Below are positions 1-11,788 of a DNA stretch of 64,000 nt, piece after piece. The notes under the pieces were generated by a model that had not been told where the DNA came from, ran no database searches, and saw only the letters and a program-made list of their open reading frames with translations. This DNA is from Bacteroidaceae bacterium. GTDB taxonomy: Bacteria; Bacteroidota; Bacteroidia; Bacteroidales; Bacteroidaceae. The position numbers were made by a program, and so were the translations under genes. How positions within the stretch are numbered: position 1 is the first letter of the stretch; every line of letters starts with the position of its first letter. The stretch is taken from contig JAFTUV010000034.1 of NCBI GenBank assembly GCA_017466065.1, positions 62,001 to 126,000 on the forward strand, given 5' to 3'.

Positions 1-2
1 TC

Positions 3-206
3 AAAGTGAACCTTGACGGTGGCGGTTTCACAGGTCAGTCACAGGCATTGCGTCTTGCAATCGCTCGTGCTCTTGTGAAGATTAACGCCGACGACAAGAA
101 AGCTTTGCGTTCCGAAGGATTCCTCACTCGCGATGCTCGTGAGGTTGAGCGTAAGAAACCCGGTCAGCCCAAGGCTCGTCGTAGATTCCAGTTCAGTAAA
201 CGTTAA
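3..206 (+). CDS. rpsI: 30S ribosomal protein S9, C-terminal part (5' truncated by window edge)
   Basis: The last 67 residues of ribosomal protein S9 are visible; the start lies upstream of the window. The region reads [19 protein letters not shown], then [20 protein letters not shown], and ends in the basic tail QFSKR that in this family reaches the ribosomal P site. S9 is a small-subunit head protein. It precedes rpsB-tsf by 138 bases, which fits the usual Bacteroidales order rplM-rpsI-rpsB-tsf. Identification is secure; only the 5' end is missing. Confidence 0.96.
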   Translation, partial: KVNLDGGGFTGQSQALRLAIARALVKINADDKKALRSEGFLTRDAREVERKKPGQPKARRRFQFSKR

Positions 207-219
207 TATTCGGTCTCGA

Positions 220-310
220 AATATACGTTTAGTATCTAAACCACTCGGGACTTCACCTTATATAATATATAATTGGTGGGCTACCCGGGAGGTTGGTTAA
301 AATTTAACTA
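220..310 (+). promoter_or_regulatory. Structured leader upstream of rpsB (candidate S2 autoregulatory element)
   Basis: The 138-base gap before rpsB holds clear RNA-like structure. A perfect hairpin GTTTAG-TAT-CTAAAC spans 227-241. A longer stem pairs CTCGGG (244-249) and CACC (254-257) with GGTG (275-278) and CCCGGG (284-289). A small A/T hairpin GTTAAA-A-TTTAAC lies at 296-308. GC-rich arms in an AT-rich spacer suggest selection. By analogy with other rpsB-tsf operons this could bind S2 for feedback control, but that role is inferred. Confidence 0.45.
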
Positions 311-344
311 AAAAGAAGGTAAACAATTTTAAAATTAAAACAAA

Positions 345-1160
345 ATGTCTAGAATTACATTTGACACACTTTTGGAGGCCGGTGCACACTTCGGTCACTT
401 GAAACGTAAATGGAATCCCGCAATGGCTCCCTACATCTTTATGGAGCGCAATGGTATCCACATTATAGATTTGCACAAGACAGCAGCTATGACTGAGACT
501 GCTGCCGAGGCTTTGAAGCAAATTGCAAAGAGCGGTAAGAAAATTCTTTTCGTTTCTACTAAAAAGCAGCTTAAAGAAATCGTAGCCGAGAAGGCTCAGT
601 CGGTAGCTATGCCCTACGTTATAGAGCGTTGGCCCGGTGGTATGCTCACAAACTTCCCCACAATCCGCAAGGCTGTGAAGAAGATGGCTACAATCGACAA
701 ACTCACACAGGACGGTACATACTCGAACTTGTCGAAGCGTGAGGTTCTCCAAATTTCTCGTCAGCGTGCAAAACTCGACAAGAACCTTGGTTCAATTGCC
801 GACCTGACACGTCTTCCCTCGGCTATTTTCGTGGTTGACGTTCTCAAAGAGAATATCGCAGTTCACGAGGCTAACCGCTTGGGTATTCCCGTGTTTGCTA
901 TCGTTGATACAAACTCTAACCCCAACAATATTGATTTCGTAATTCCGGCAAACGACGATGCTACAAAGTCGGTAGAGGTAATCCTCGATGCTTGCTGCGC
1001 TGCTATCGCCGAGGGCTTGGAAGAGCGCAAGGTAGAGAAAGTTGATGCTGCCGAGGCAACAGAGGGTGCAGAGGAGAATGCAGAGAAGAAACCTGCTCGT
1101 CGTCGCACAACACGTGCTCGCGCTGCAAAAGCAGAGGAGACAACAGAGGCTGCAGAATAA
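345..1160 (+). CDS. rpsB: 30S ribosomal protein S2
   Basis: This 271-residue protein is ribosomal protein S2, a small-subunit protein that helps recruit S1 and assemble the 30S platform. It has the S2 start TFDTLLEAGAHFGHLKRKWNP, the RWPGGMLTNF segment and the LGIPVFAIVDTNSNP region near residue 190. The core ends near residue 228. The remaining 43 residues form a low-complexity tail, first acidic (EGAEENAE), then basic (KKPARRRTTRARAAK), longer than in E. coli S2. It lies 31 bases upstream of tsf and is almost certainly co-transcribed with it. The upstream leader may mediate autoregulation. Confidence 0.98.
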   Translation: MSRITFDTLLEAGAHFGHLKRKWNPAMAPYIFMERNGIHIIDLHKTAAMTETAAEALKQIAKSGKKILFVSTKKQLKEIVAEKAQSVAMPYVIERWPGGMLTNFPTIRKAVKKMATIDKLTQDGTYSNLSKREVLQISRQRAKLDKNLGSIADLTRLPSAIFVVDVLKENIAVHEANRLGIPVFAIVDTNSNPNNIDFVIPANDDATKSVEVILDACCAAIAEGLEERKVEKVDAAEATEGAEENAEKKPARRRTTRARAAKAEETTEAAE

Positions 1161-1191
1161 TCTTATTAACTATTAAAATAATATTACTACT

Positions 1192-2013
1192 ATGGCTGTA
1201 ACAATGGCTGATATTTCCAAGCTCCGTACAATGACCGGAGCCGGTATGATGGATTGTAAAAATGCTTTGACCGAGGCCGAAGGCGATTTCGACAAGGCTG
1301 TTGAGATAATCCGCAAGAAGGGACAGTTGGTAGCTGCTAAACGTAGCGACCGCGAGGCTTCCGAGGGTTGCGTGCTTGTAAAGGCAGAGAATGGCTTTGC
1401 TGCTATGATTGCTTTGAAGTGCGAGACAGACTTCGTTGCTACAAACGCCGACTTTGTGAAGCTCACACAGGATATTCTTGACGCTGCAGTTGCTGCAAAG
1501 TGCAAGACTATCGAGGAGGTTCAGGCACTTCCCCTTGGTGAGGGTACCGTGCAGGATGCTATCGTAGCTCGTACAGGTATCACCGGTGAAAAGATGGAGC
1601 TCGATGGTTACAAGACTCTCGAAGGCGACAATATCTACACCTACAACCACCAGAAGAAGAATATGCTTTGTACAATGGTCGCTCTTACACAGGCTAACGA
1701 GGAAGCTGGTCACGAGATTGCTATGCAGATTGCTGCATCGGCTCCCCTTGCGCTCACAAGCGAGGACCTCGACCCAACAGTTGTTGCCAAAGAGCGTGCT
1801 GTTGCCGAGGATAAGGCTCGTGAAGAGGGCAAGCCCGAGAATATGATTGCTCGCATTGCCGACGGTCGTATTCAGAAGTTCTACAAGGAGGTTTGCCTCT
1901 TGCAGCAGGGCTACTGCCAGAATGAGAAGATTTCTGTTGCCGACTTCTTGAAGGGCTTTGATAAGGAGCTCACAGCAACAGGCTTCCAGCGTTTCACATT
2001 GCGTGCCGAGTAA
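1192..2013 (+). CDS. tsf: Translation elongation factor Ts
   Basis: EF-Ts is the nucleotide exchange factor that removes GDP from EF-Tu. The 273-residue product is close to the usual length. It has the N-terminal UBA-like module (MADISKLRTMTGAGMMDCK), the TDFVA signature (KCETDFVATN) that contacts EF-Tu, and a typical C-terminal dimerisation region with GRIQKFYKEV. The start with MAVTMAD was chosen because family members begin this way. It is the second gene of rpsB-tsf and is followed by a strong hairpin terminator. Confidence 0.98.
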   Translation: MAVTMADISKLRTMTGAGMMDCKNALTEAEGDFDKAVEIIRKKGQLVAAKRSDREASEGCVLVKAENGFAAMIALKCETDFVATNADFVKLTQDILDAAVAAKCKTIEEVQALPLGEGTVQDAIVARTGITGEKMELDGYKTLEGDNIYTYNHQKKNMLCTMVALTQANEEAGHEIAMQIAASAPLALTSEDLDPTVVAKERAVAEDKAREEGKPENMIARIADGRIQKFYKEVCLLQQGYCQNEKISVADFLKGFDKELTATGFQRFTLRAE

Positions 2014-2040
2014 TACAGGTTACAAAAGTATATACGCAGA

Positions 2041-2074
2041 CAGAGCAACCTTAAATGGTTGCTCTGTTTTTTTT
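2041..2074 (+). terminator. Rho-independent terminator after tsf
   Basis: A 10-bp perfect stem, CAGAGCAACC with GGTTGCTCTG, encloses a six-base loop and is followed by eight T residues. Confidence 0.93.
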
Positions 2075-2208
2075 GAACGATATTTTTCTTGTGTGGATTG
2101 TGTAGAAAATCGGCCGGGAAAGTATCGGCAGTTTCTATTGCAATGATAGGAATTGTTAAAGGTAATAACGCATAAAACAACCCGATATTGTTAAAATGAA
2201 CAATTTTA

Positions 2209-2240
2209 TTTGGAATTAACATATTTATTTTATTACTTTG
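2209..2240 (+). promoter_or_regulatory. Probable promoter of the sigma factor gene
   Basis: TTTG (2209-2212) and TTACTTTG (2233-2240), 20 bases apart, resemble the Bacteroidota -33/-7 pair with one mismatch in the -7 box. It leaves a leader of about 70 bases. The rest of the 2075-2319 gap is AT-rich and shows no gene. Confidence 0.6.
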
Positions 2241-2319
2241 CAGCGTTAAATCATTATAAACAACCTAAAAACACTATTGCCTATAAAACACCTCTACTCC
2301 GAAACAATTAATAAACAGA

Positions 2320-2913
2320 ATGGAGAATTTGAAACAGATGACCGACGATATGTTGGTGTCGCTGTATATGGGGGGCAATAATTCGGCTTTTGATATTTTG
2401 CTGAATCGTCACAAGGATAGGTTGTACTATTACATATATTTTATTGTACGCTCACGCGAGGTTGCCGAGGATATATTTCAGGAAACCTTTGTGAAGGCTA
2501 TTGTCAAGATGCAGGAGGGAAAATATCAGCCCGATGGCAAATTTGGTGCGTGGATAACCCGTATAGCTCATAATTTGGTGATAGACCAGTTCCGTCAGGA
2601 ACGTAACGAAAATCTTGTATCGAGCGACGAAGAGGAAATGGACATTCTTAACGATGCTTCACTTTCCGAAGGTACAATTGAGAACCAGATGGTGAATGAG
2701 CAGGTGTTGCGCGATGTACGTGCCCTTGTGAACGAGTTGCCCGATTGCCAGCGTGAGGTGGTTTATATGCGCTTTTATCAACAAATGTCGTTCAAGGATA
2801 TTGCCGATATTACGGGTGTAAGCATTAACACCGCGCTCGGTCGTATGCGTTACGCAATACTCAATATGCGTCGTATGGCTGCCGAAAAGGAGATAAGCCT
2901 CACTCTTGAATAA
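2320..2913 (+). CDS. ECF-type sigma-70 family RNA polymerase sigma factor
   Basis: This 197-residue protein has only sigma regions 2 and 4, as in extracytoplasmic-function sigma factors. Region 2 (about residues 22-90) includes the helix REVAEDIFQETFVKA and the WITRIAHNLVIDQFRQE stretch that recognises the -10 element and melts DNA. Region 4 (about 140-190) has LPDCQREVVYMRF followed by the helix-turn-helix FKDIADITGVSINTALGRMR. No anti-sigma gene of the FecR or zinc-finger type is adjacent. A 59-residue protein of unknown function follows after a hairpin. Its regulon cannot be told from sequence. Confidence 0.93.
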   Translation: MENLKQMTDDMLVSLYMGGNNSAFDILLNRHKDRLYYYIYFIVRSREVAEDIFQETFVKAIVKMQEGKYQPDGKFGAWITRIAHNLVIDQFRQERNENLVSSDEEEMDILNDASLSEGTIENQMVNEQVLRDVRALVNELPDCQREVVYMRFYQQMSFKDIADITGVSINTALGRMRYAILNMRRMAAEKEISLTLE

Positions 2914-2936
2914 TACTCCAAAGGAGGATGATTTTA

Positions 2937-2980
2937 TACCCCGATGCAAAAATTTTTTTGCATCGGGGTATACTTTTTTT
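2937..2980 (+). terminator. Terminator after the sigma factor gene
   Basis: The arms TACCCCGATGCAAAAA and TTTTTGCATCGGGGTA form a long stem, followed by seven T residues. It separates the sigma gene from the small gene at 3022, so the latter needs its own promoter or read-through. Confidence 0.88.
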
Positions 2981-2991
2981 GTGATTTTGCC

Positions 2992-3007
2992 GTTCTATAT
3001 ATAGAAC
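2992..3007 (+). promoter_or_regulatory. 16-bp perfect palindrome before a small gene
   Basis: GTTCTATATATAGAAC is fully self-complementary and ends 14 bases before the ATG of the 59-residue protein. It could be a dimeric operator or a leader hairpin. Function is inferred from position only. Confidence 0.4.
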
Positions 3008-3021
3008 ATCAAATATTGCCT

Positions 3022-3201
3022 ATGGATAAAAAATCTACACTTAACTTTAAATTACAGAACTCTATCATTGCACAGGCACTGCGTAGCGAGAAAATGCCTA
3101 CTCCTTGCGAAGCATCCTTGGCTTTCATAAGGAATTTTGCTCACAATTTCAGAGTGCAGGAATGTGGCAATGGTATTGTTCGTGAATATGTTTTAAACTA
3201 A
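3022..3201 (+). CDS. Small conserved-looking protein of unknown function, 59 aa
   Basis: I do not recognise this protein. It starts MDKKSTLNFKLQNSIIAQAL and ends in GNGIVREYVLN. It is moderately basic, with no signal peptide and no membrane segment. Residues 8-22 and 30-45 (SLAFIRNFAHNFRV) look amphipathic and helical. The ATG at 3022 was preferred to an upstream in-frame start at 2944 because the latter lies inside the terminator hairpin. It follows the sigma factor gene and is followed by a palindromic CTGTTTAAA repeat and a terminator, so it reads as an independent short transcription unit. A link to the sigma factor is possible but unproven. Confidence 0.6.
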   Translation: MDKKSTLNFKLQNSIIAQALRSEKMPTPCEASLAFIRNFAHNFRVQECGNGIVREYVLN

Positions 3202-3253
3202 GAAGCTGTTTAAATTTTAAACAGTCCTAACTGATTACTTAAACTAACCCGGG

Positions 3254-3285
3254 CCGCTCCTCGAAAGGGGAGTGGTTTTTTTTTA
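3254..3285 (+). terminator. Terminator after the small protein gene
   Basis: CCGCTCC pairs with GGGAGTGG (one G-T pair) around TCGAAAG, and nine T residues follow. Just upstream, 3209-3227 is a palindrome, CTGTTTAAA-T-TTTAAACAG, part of a dispersed repeat family. Confidence 0.88.
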
Positions 3286-3324
3286 GGCAATAATATAGCA
3301 GTTGACCCAAAAATTGTTTGGTTG

Positions 3325-3413
3325 ATGTCATATCGAAGAAGCATAGCGACTGAGATATCTCAGCGATGTTTTTTTTTGAGATCCCTCGTCGCTCGGCTCT
3401 GTCGGGATGACAT
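3325..3413 (+). repeat. REP-like inverted element, copy 1
   Basis: The element is bounded by ATGTCAT and ATGACAT. It contains the perfect 14-bp palindrome CTGAGATATCTCAG (3350-3363) and the pair GCGAC/GTCGC. Its ends and CTCGTCGCTC core resemble the element at 45139-45250. No coding potential is seen in 3286-3488. Confidence 0.6.
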
Positions 3414-3488
3414 TTTCGCGAAGAAATGTTGTCGCGGGTCAACATCTATATTCTTCCTTTTTTATGGGGGAGCGAGCCGGAAATAAAC

Positions 3489-3524
3489 AATCGGCCTTCA
3501 CAAAACTTGCAGTGAAGGCCGATT
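3489..3524 (-). terminator. Terminator-like hairpin after the MFS gene
   Basis: AATCGGCCTTCAC and GTGAAGGCCGATT form a 13-bp perfect stem. On the minus strand it follows the MFS stop codon and is trailed by TTGTTTATTT, a weak U-run. Confidence 0.75.
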
Positions 3525-3548
3525 ATGATAAGATATCTGTTGGGGAAT

Positions 3549-4925
3549 TTACTCCATATTTTTCTTTTCGAGCCCATAGCCATACTTCGCATCCGCCTTC
3601 TTCAAAAGCAAGGCAATTGTAATGGCTACAAAACCGAACAGAGTGAAAATACACATAGGAATAGTGTAGTCGTATGTTACGGTGCCATCGGCAGCAGTTA
3701 TTGTCGAATAGTCCTGAATAACGTTACCGATGAAAATGGGTACCATCGACAGACCGATATTCTGAATGTAGAAAATTATCGCGTAGGCAGAACCAAGCTG
3801 TTTCATAGGGATGATTTTAGGCACCGAAGGCCACATTGCCGACGGAACAAGCGAGAATGCCACGCCCAGAATAATCATAATTATAATAGCGAACCACCAT
3901 ACGTTGAGCAGGGGAAGAGCGAAGAGAATGTGTACGATGGTGAGCATAGCCGAACCTATAATCATAAGTGTGGCACCTTTTCCCACGCGGTCGTAGAGGC
4001 GGCCGAAGATAGGAGTGAGCAGAATGGTGCCGAACGGGAGCATTGCCGGAATGAGGCCTGCAAGCTCCGGGTCAACCTCATACTTGTGTATCATAAGTTT
4101 TGTGGCGAATTTCAAGAACGGGAACACGCCCGAGTAGAAGAGCACGCACAGAATGGCAATGAGCCAAAAACCGGTGTTGTTGAATATCACTTTGAGGTCG
4201 GCAAAGTGGAAACCCTCTTCGGGCTCACTGTCGGCATTAGAGGCAAGCGAGGTGTCGAGTTTGCGGTCCATCACACAATAGACAAGGTACGATACAAAGC
4301 CCACGCACAAGAGAGCGGCACCAAGCAGAATGGGTGCCGAGGGTCTGCCCACGGCGTTGGCGATGGGGAGGCTGCACGCAAGCGCCGCCGCTGTTCCTAT
4401 ACGCGCCATTGCAACCTGCAAGCCCATTGCAAGGGCAAGTTCGTGCCCGGTGAACCATTTGGCAATGACTTTGGTGACGGTAATACCCGTAATCTCGGCA
4501 CCAAGGCCGAAAATGGCAAAGCCCAACGCTGCCACTGCTACCTGCATAGGATAGCCAAATGTTTCAGCGTCGCCAAAATTGTTGTCTATGGCATACCACT
4601 TGATGATTGTTCCAATGAGCATAAGTGCGCAGCTCACCGTTCCCGTAAAGCGTATGCCGCATTTGTCGAGGATAATTCCGCCAAAGAAAAGCATCAGCAG
4701 AAATACGTTTATAAAGCCGTAGGCACCCGAGAAGAATCCATATTGGTCGCTTGTCCAGCCGAGGCCTCCCTCGGCAGTTGTTTGGGTGAGTATCTCTTCG
4801 AGAGGTGCCATTACATCGGTTATAAAATAACCGCACATCATTGTGAACGAAACTATGAGCATAGCACCCCAGCGTGCTACGGGAGAGTCGTTCAGTTTTG
4901 TCTGGATTTTTTGTGTTACTGTCAT
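3549..4925 (-). CDS. MFS transporter, 12 TM (MFSD1-like)
   Basis: This 458-residue inner membrane carrier has about twelve hydrophobic helices and a central loop near residue 230 (SNADSEPEEGFH). MFS loop motifs include GGIILDKCGIRFTG between helices 2 and 3 and GRLYDRVGKG between helices 8 and 9. Its overall look recalls the MFSD1 group, which includes di- and tripeptide carriers. It starts 24 bases after the S9 peptidase gene on the same strand with no terminator between, so the pair should be one operon. Transport of peptides or amino acids released by that peptidase is a reasonable inference; substrate and direction are not shown by the sequence. Confidence 0.85.
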   Translation of the reverse strand: MTVTQKIQTKLNDSPVARWGAMLIVSFTMMCGYFITDVMAPLEEILTQTTAEGGLGWTSDQYGFFSGAYGFINVFLLMLFFGGIILDKCGIRFTGTVSCALMLIGTIIKWYAIDNNFGDAETFGYPMQVAVAALGFAIFGLGAEITGITVTKVIAKWFTGHELALAMGLQVAMARIGTAAALACSLPIANAVGRPSAPILLGAALLCVGFVSYLVYCVMDRKLDTSLASNADSEPEEGFHFADLKVIFNNTGFWLIAILCVLFYSGVFPFLKFATKLMIHKYEVDPELAGLIPAMLPFGTILLTPIFGRLYDRVGKGATLMIIGSAMLTIVHILFALPLLNVWWFAIIIMIILGVAFSLVPSAMWPSVPKIIPMKQLGSAYAIIFYIQNIGLSMVPIFIGNVIQDYSTITAADGTVTYDYTIPMCIFTLFGFVAITIALLLKKADAKYGYGLEKKNME

Positions 4926-4949
4926 TTTTTTTATGTTTAGTGTTATCTT

Positions 4950-7079
4950 TTATTTTTTTAGCCAACGGTCGAGCCAAGCGAAGAAGGTGCGTTGCCACAG
5001 AATGCCATTCTGGGGTTTAAGCACCCAGTGGTTCTCGTCGGGGAAGAGCAGCAGTTGTGCAGGAATACCTTTCAGCTTGGCAGCGTTGAATGCAGCCATT
5101 GATTGTGACGAAAGTATGCGGTAGTCGCGGTCGCCGTGTATGAGCAGAATGGGGGTGTCCCATTTGTCTACAAATTTATGGGGCGAGTTTGAGAATGAAT
5201 TTTGCACCTTTGCGCTCTTTTCATAGGGCGCGCCGCCAAGGTCCCAGTTGGTGAACCAGCTCTCCTCTGTCTCGAAGTATTGCTGCTCCATATTGAAGAA
5301 TCCGTCGTGTGCGATGAACGCCTTGAAGCGTTTGTTGTGGTGCCCCATCATCCACATAGCAGTGTAGCCGCCAAAGCTCGCACCAATGCAGCCGAGACGT
5401 TCCTCGTCGACATACGGTTCTTTGGCAATATCGTCGATGGCTGCAAAGAGGTCTTTCATACAAGCACCTCCGTAGTCGCCGCTAATCTGTTCATTCCACT
5501 CGGAACCAAAGCCCGGGAGGCCGCGTCGGTTGGTTGCTATCACAATGTAACCTTGTGCCGCCATTATGCGGAAGTTCCAACGATAGCTCCAAAATTGGCT
5601 CACAGGCGATTGGGGACCACCGTTGCAGAAGAGCAGGGTGGGGTATTTCTTGTTCTTGTCGAAGTTGGGCGGGAAAATAACCCACGAGTGCAAAGGCTTG
5701 CCGTCGAATGTGGTGCACCAGCGTGCCTCCACCTTTATGTCGGCAAGTTGTGAGAGTATGTGCTCGTTCTCGGTTGTCAGCTGTGCAATTCTACCGTCGG
5801 GAGCAATGGAATAGATGTCGGTGGGCACGCTTGTCGATTGGCGTGTGGCGATGAGGTTGCCGTTTCCGTCGGGAGCCACCGATGTATAGTCGTAGTCGCC
5901 GGTGGTTATCTGCTGCATTGCGCAGTCGAGTGTGATATTGTAAATGTGTGTGGTTCCGTGCCAAGTGCCTATGAAATAGAGGCTCTTGCTGTCGGGTGCC
6001 CAACTGTAACTGTCGACGTTGCTGTCGAAGAGGGGGGCTTTCTCGCCGTTGTTACCGTCGGTGAGGTACTTTTGCTCTCCTGTGGTGAGGTTCATTACAC
6101 ACAAACGGTTGCGGTCGCTCTCGTAGCCGTCGCGTTTCATACTCAACCAAGCAAGGTGTGTGCCGTCGGGCGAGAATGTGGGGGTGGTGTCGTAACCATA
6201 ATTGGCGCAGCTCTCGTTCATCTTGCACAGATTTTCCGTGGTGCCGCTCTCTGTGTCGTAGAGATAAATATCGGTGTCGGTACTCAATGTGTATTCAACG
6301 CCTGTCTTTTTAATGCAGCTATATGCAATTTTCTTCGAGTCGTTGCTCCACGCGAGCTGTTCCGTGCCGCTGAACGGGCGGTTGGGACAGTCGTATCTGG
6401 TACCTTCGAGCAGGTCTTTGCCTTCGTCTATGCTGTTGCCGTCGAATGTGGCCACAAAGGGGTGTGGGGCATCGGTGAGCCACTCGTCCCAGTGCTTGTA
6501 CATAAGGTCATCGACAATGAAGCCTTTTGCCTTGGGAAGGTCGGGGTGGGTGTCGGCTGTTGTATCCTTTATTTTTATGCGCTTTATAAGTATTGCTTTT
6601 GTTTCGCAGGGCGAGAAGAGGAAACCCTCAATGTCGCTCTTGTCGTTGGTCAATTGTCGGCGTTCGCTACCGTCGGGGTTCATTTCCCACACTTGGCTGC
6701 TGCCACCCTCGCTCGACAGGAAGGCAATCTTGCTGCCTCCTTTTATCCACACTGCGCCTGTTTCGTTGGCCGGGGTGCGGGTGAGGCACTCTTTGTTGTT
6801 GCCATCGATGTCCATAATGTTTATTGTGTGATGGCTTTTGTTGTGCTCCACGCTGTAATAACTTACTCCGTAGATAATGCGTTTGCCGTCGGGCGATACT
6901 GCGGGTGTGCCCACTCGTCCCATTGCCCACAAAGCCTCGGGTGTCATAACTCCGTCGTCTATCTTTATATCCGACTTTTCAATCATTGCCGAGGGCTCCT
7001 CTTTGGTGCTCTCGCAGCAACCGTTCAGCATTACGCCTGTTATTGCCATTGTTGCCATAATGAATGTTCCTTTGTTCAT
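4950..7079 (-). CDS. S9 family serine peptidase, lipoprotein
   Basis: This 709-residue prolyl-oligopeptidase-family enzyme likely removes di- or oligopeptides in the periplasm. The start MNKGTFIMATMAITG was chosen because it gives a lipoprotein signal with lipobox LNGC (Cys about residue 21). Residues about 45-420 form a beta-propeller with repeated SPDG blades (AVSPDGKRIIYG, TFSPDGTHLAW). The alpha/beta-hydrolase domain carries Ser568 in GASFGGY, Asp652 in HGDRDY and His684 in DENHWV. It resembles acylaminoacyl-peptidase and dipeptidyl-peptidase relatives; exact specificity is open. It is the first gene of an operon with the MFS carrier. A TATATTTG box lies 34 bases upstream on the minus strand. 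Confidence 0.93.
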   Translation of the reverse strand: MNKGTFIMATMAITGVMLNGCCESTKEEPSAMIEKSDIKIDDGVMTPEALWAMGRVGTPAVSPDGKRIIYGVSYYSVEHNKSHHTINIMDIDGNNKECLTRTPANETGAVWIKGGSKIAFLSSEGGSSQVWEMNPDGSERRQLTNDKSDIEGFLFSPCETKAILIKRIKIKDTTADTHPDLPKAKGFIVDDLMYKHWDEWLTDAPHPFVATFDGNSIDEGKDLLEGTRYDCPNRPFSGTEQLAWSNDSKKIAYSCIKKTGVEYTLSTDTDIYLYDTESGTTENLCKMNESCANYGYDTTPTFSPDGTHLAWLSMKRDGYESDRNRLCVMNLTTGEQKYLTDGNNGEKAPLFDSNVDSYSWAPDSKSLYFIGTWHGTTHIYNITLDCAMQQITTGDYDYTSVAPDGNGNLIATRQSTSVPTDIYSIAPDGRIAQLTTENEHILSQLADIKVEARWCTTFDGKPLHSWVIFPPNFDKNKKYPTLLFCNGGPQSPVSQFWSYRWNFRIMAAQGYIVIATNRRGLPGFGSEWNEQISGDYGGACMKDLFAAIDDIAKEPYVDEERLGCIGASFGGYTAMWMMGHHNKRFKAFIAHDGFFNMEQQYFETEESWFTNWDLGGAPYEKSAKVQNSFSNSPHKFVDKWDTPILLIHGDRDYRILSSQSMAAFNAAKLKGIPAQLLLFPDENHWVLKPQNGILWQRTFFAWLDRWLKK

Positions 7080-7112
7080 TTTATATATATTTTTGTTTGT
7101 GCTATATTCTTG

Positions 7113-7120
7113 CAAATATA
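7113..7120 (-). promoter_or_regulatory. -7 box of the S9-MFS operon
   Basis: On the minus strand TATATTTG lies 34 bases before the chosen start. No good -33 TTTG is seen at the expected distance. Confidence 0.5.
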
Positions 7121-7122
7121 GG

Positions 7123-7182
7123 TACAAATGAGCGAGAAATATTAAGTTTGTTTGAATATTTTTTACCGCGAGTGCAGAAATA
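7123..7182 (+). repeat. GAGCGAG...GCGAGTGC dispersed repeat, copy 1
   Basis: The sequence shares the pattern ACAAAYGAGCGAGAAATAT, AAGYTTGYTTGAAT, then CGAGTGCAG with loci at 18522-18682 and 29055-29106. It lies immediately upstream of the S9 promoter, between divergent genes. Confidence 0.5.
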
Positions 7183-7211
7183 TTCGAGGTTTACCTCAAA
7201 CTTACATAAAA

Positions 7212-7260
7212 AATCGGTTTATCGTGCCTGTTTGCATAAAAAACAGGTTCTTTGCCGATT
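7212..7260 (+). other. Two-tier hairpin between divergent S9 and GH2 genes
   Basis: Outer arms AATCGG (7212-7217) and CCGATT (7255-7260) enclose an inner stem CCTGTTT (7227-7233) with AAACAGG (7241-7247). There is no T-run. It could be a regulator site or a repeat remnant. The rest of 7183-7387 is AT-rich with no gene. Confidence 0.4.
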
Positions 7261-7387
7261 ATATATTATAAATTCAAGATTCGTTGCGAGTAAATGAATA
7301 AATATTCATCTGTCGCGGTGCATTGTTTGTCCGACGAGGGTCAATTTGTTACATTTTCTAAAAAACAGCTTCATTTGGCTCCTGTTA

Positions 7388-11696
<4,309 letters not shown>

Positions 11697-11706
11697 TGCT
11701 TCCCCA

Positions 11707-11741
11707 ACAGACAGGCCGACAAAATTGTCGGCCTGTCTGTT
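11707..11741 (+). terminator. Terminator after the GH2 gene
   Basis: ACAGACAGGCCGACAA and TTGTCGGCCTGTCTGT form a 16-bp stem with a two-base centre, trailed by TTATAC. A -7 box TATCTTCG for mtaB lies at 11763-11770. Confidence 0.85.
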
Positions 11742-11788
11742 TATACTATCTACTTATTTTCGTATCTTCGCACCGATATTTTGTAGAA

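Noticed and set aside
3525..4940. Long open frame opposite the MFS gene (471 codons)
   Set aside because: The product is rich in His, Arg, Glu and Asn with no family resemblance, while the minus strand encodes twelve regular membrane helices.
5760..7121. Long open frame opposite the S9 peptidase gene (453 codons)
   Set aside because: It is the complement of a clear peptidase gene with lipobox, propeller and catalytic triad. Its own product is Cys/Val-rich with no recognisable domain; codon bias of the real gene explains the open frame.
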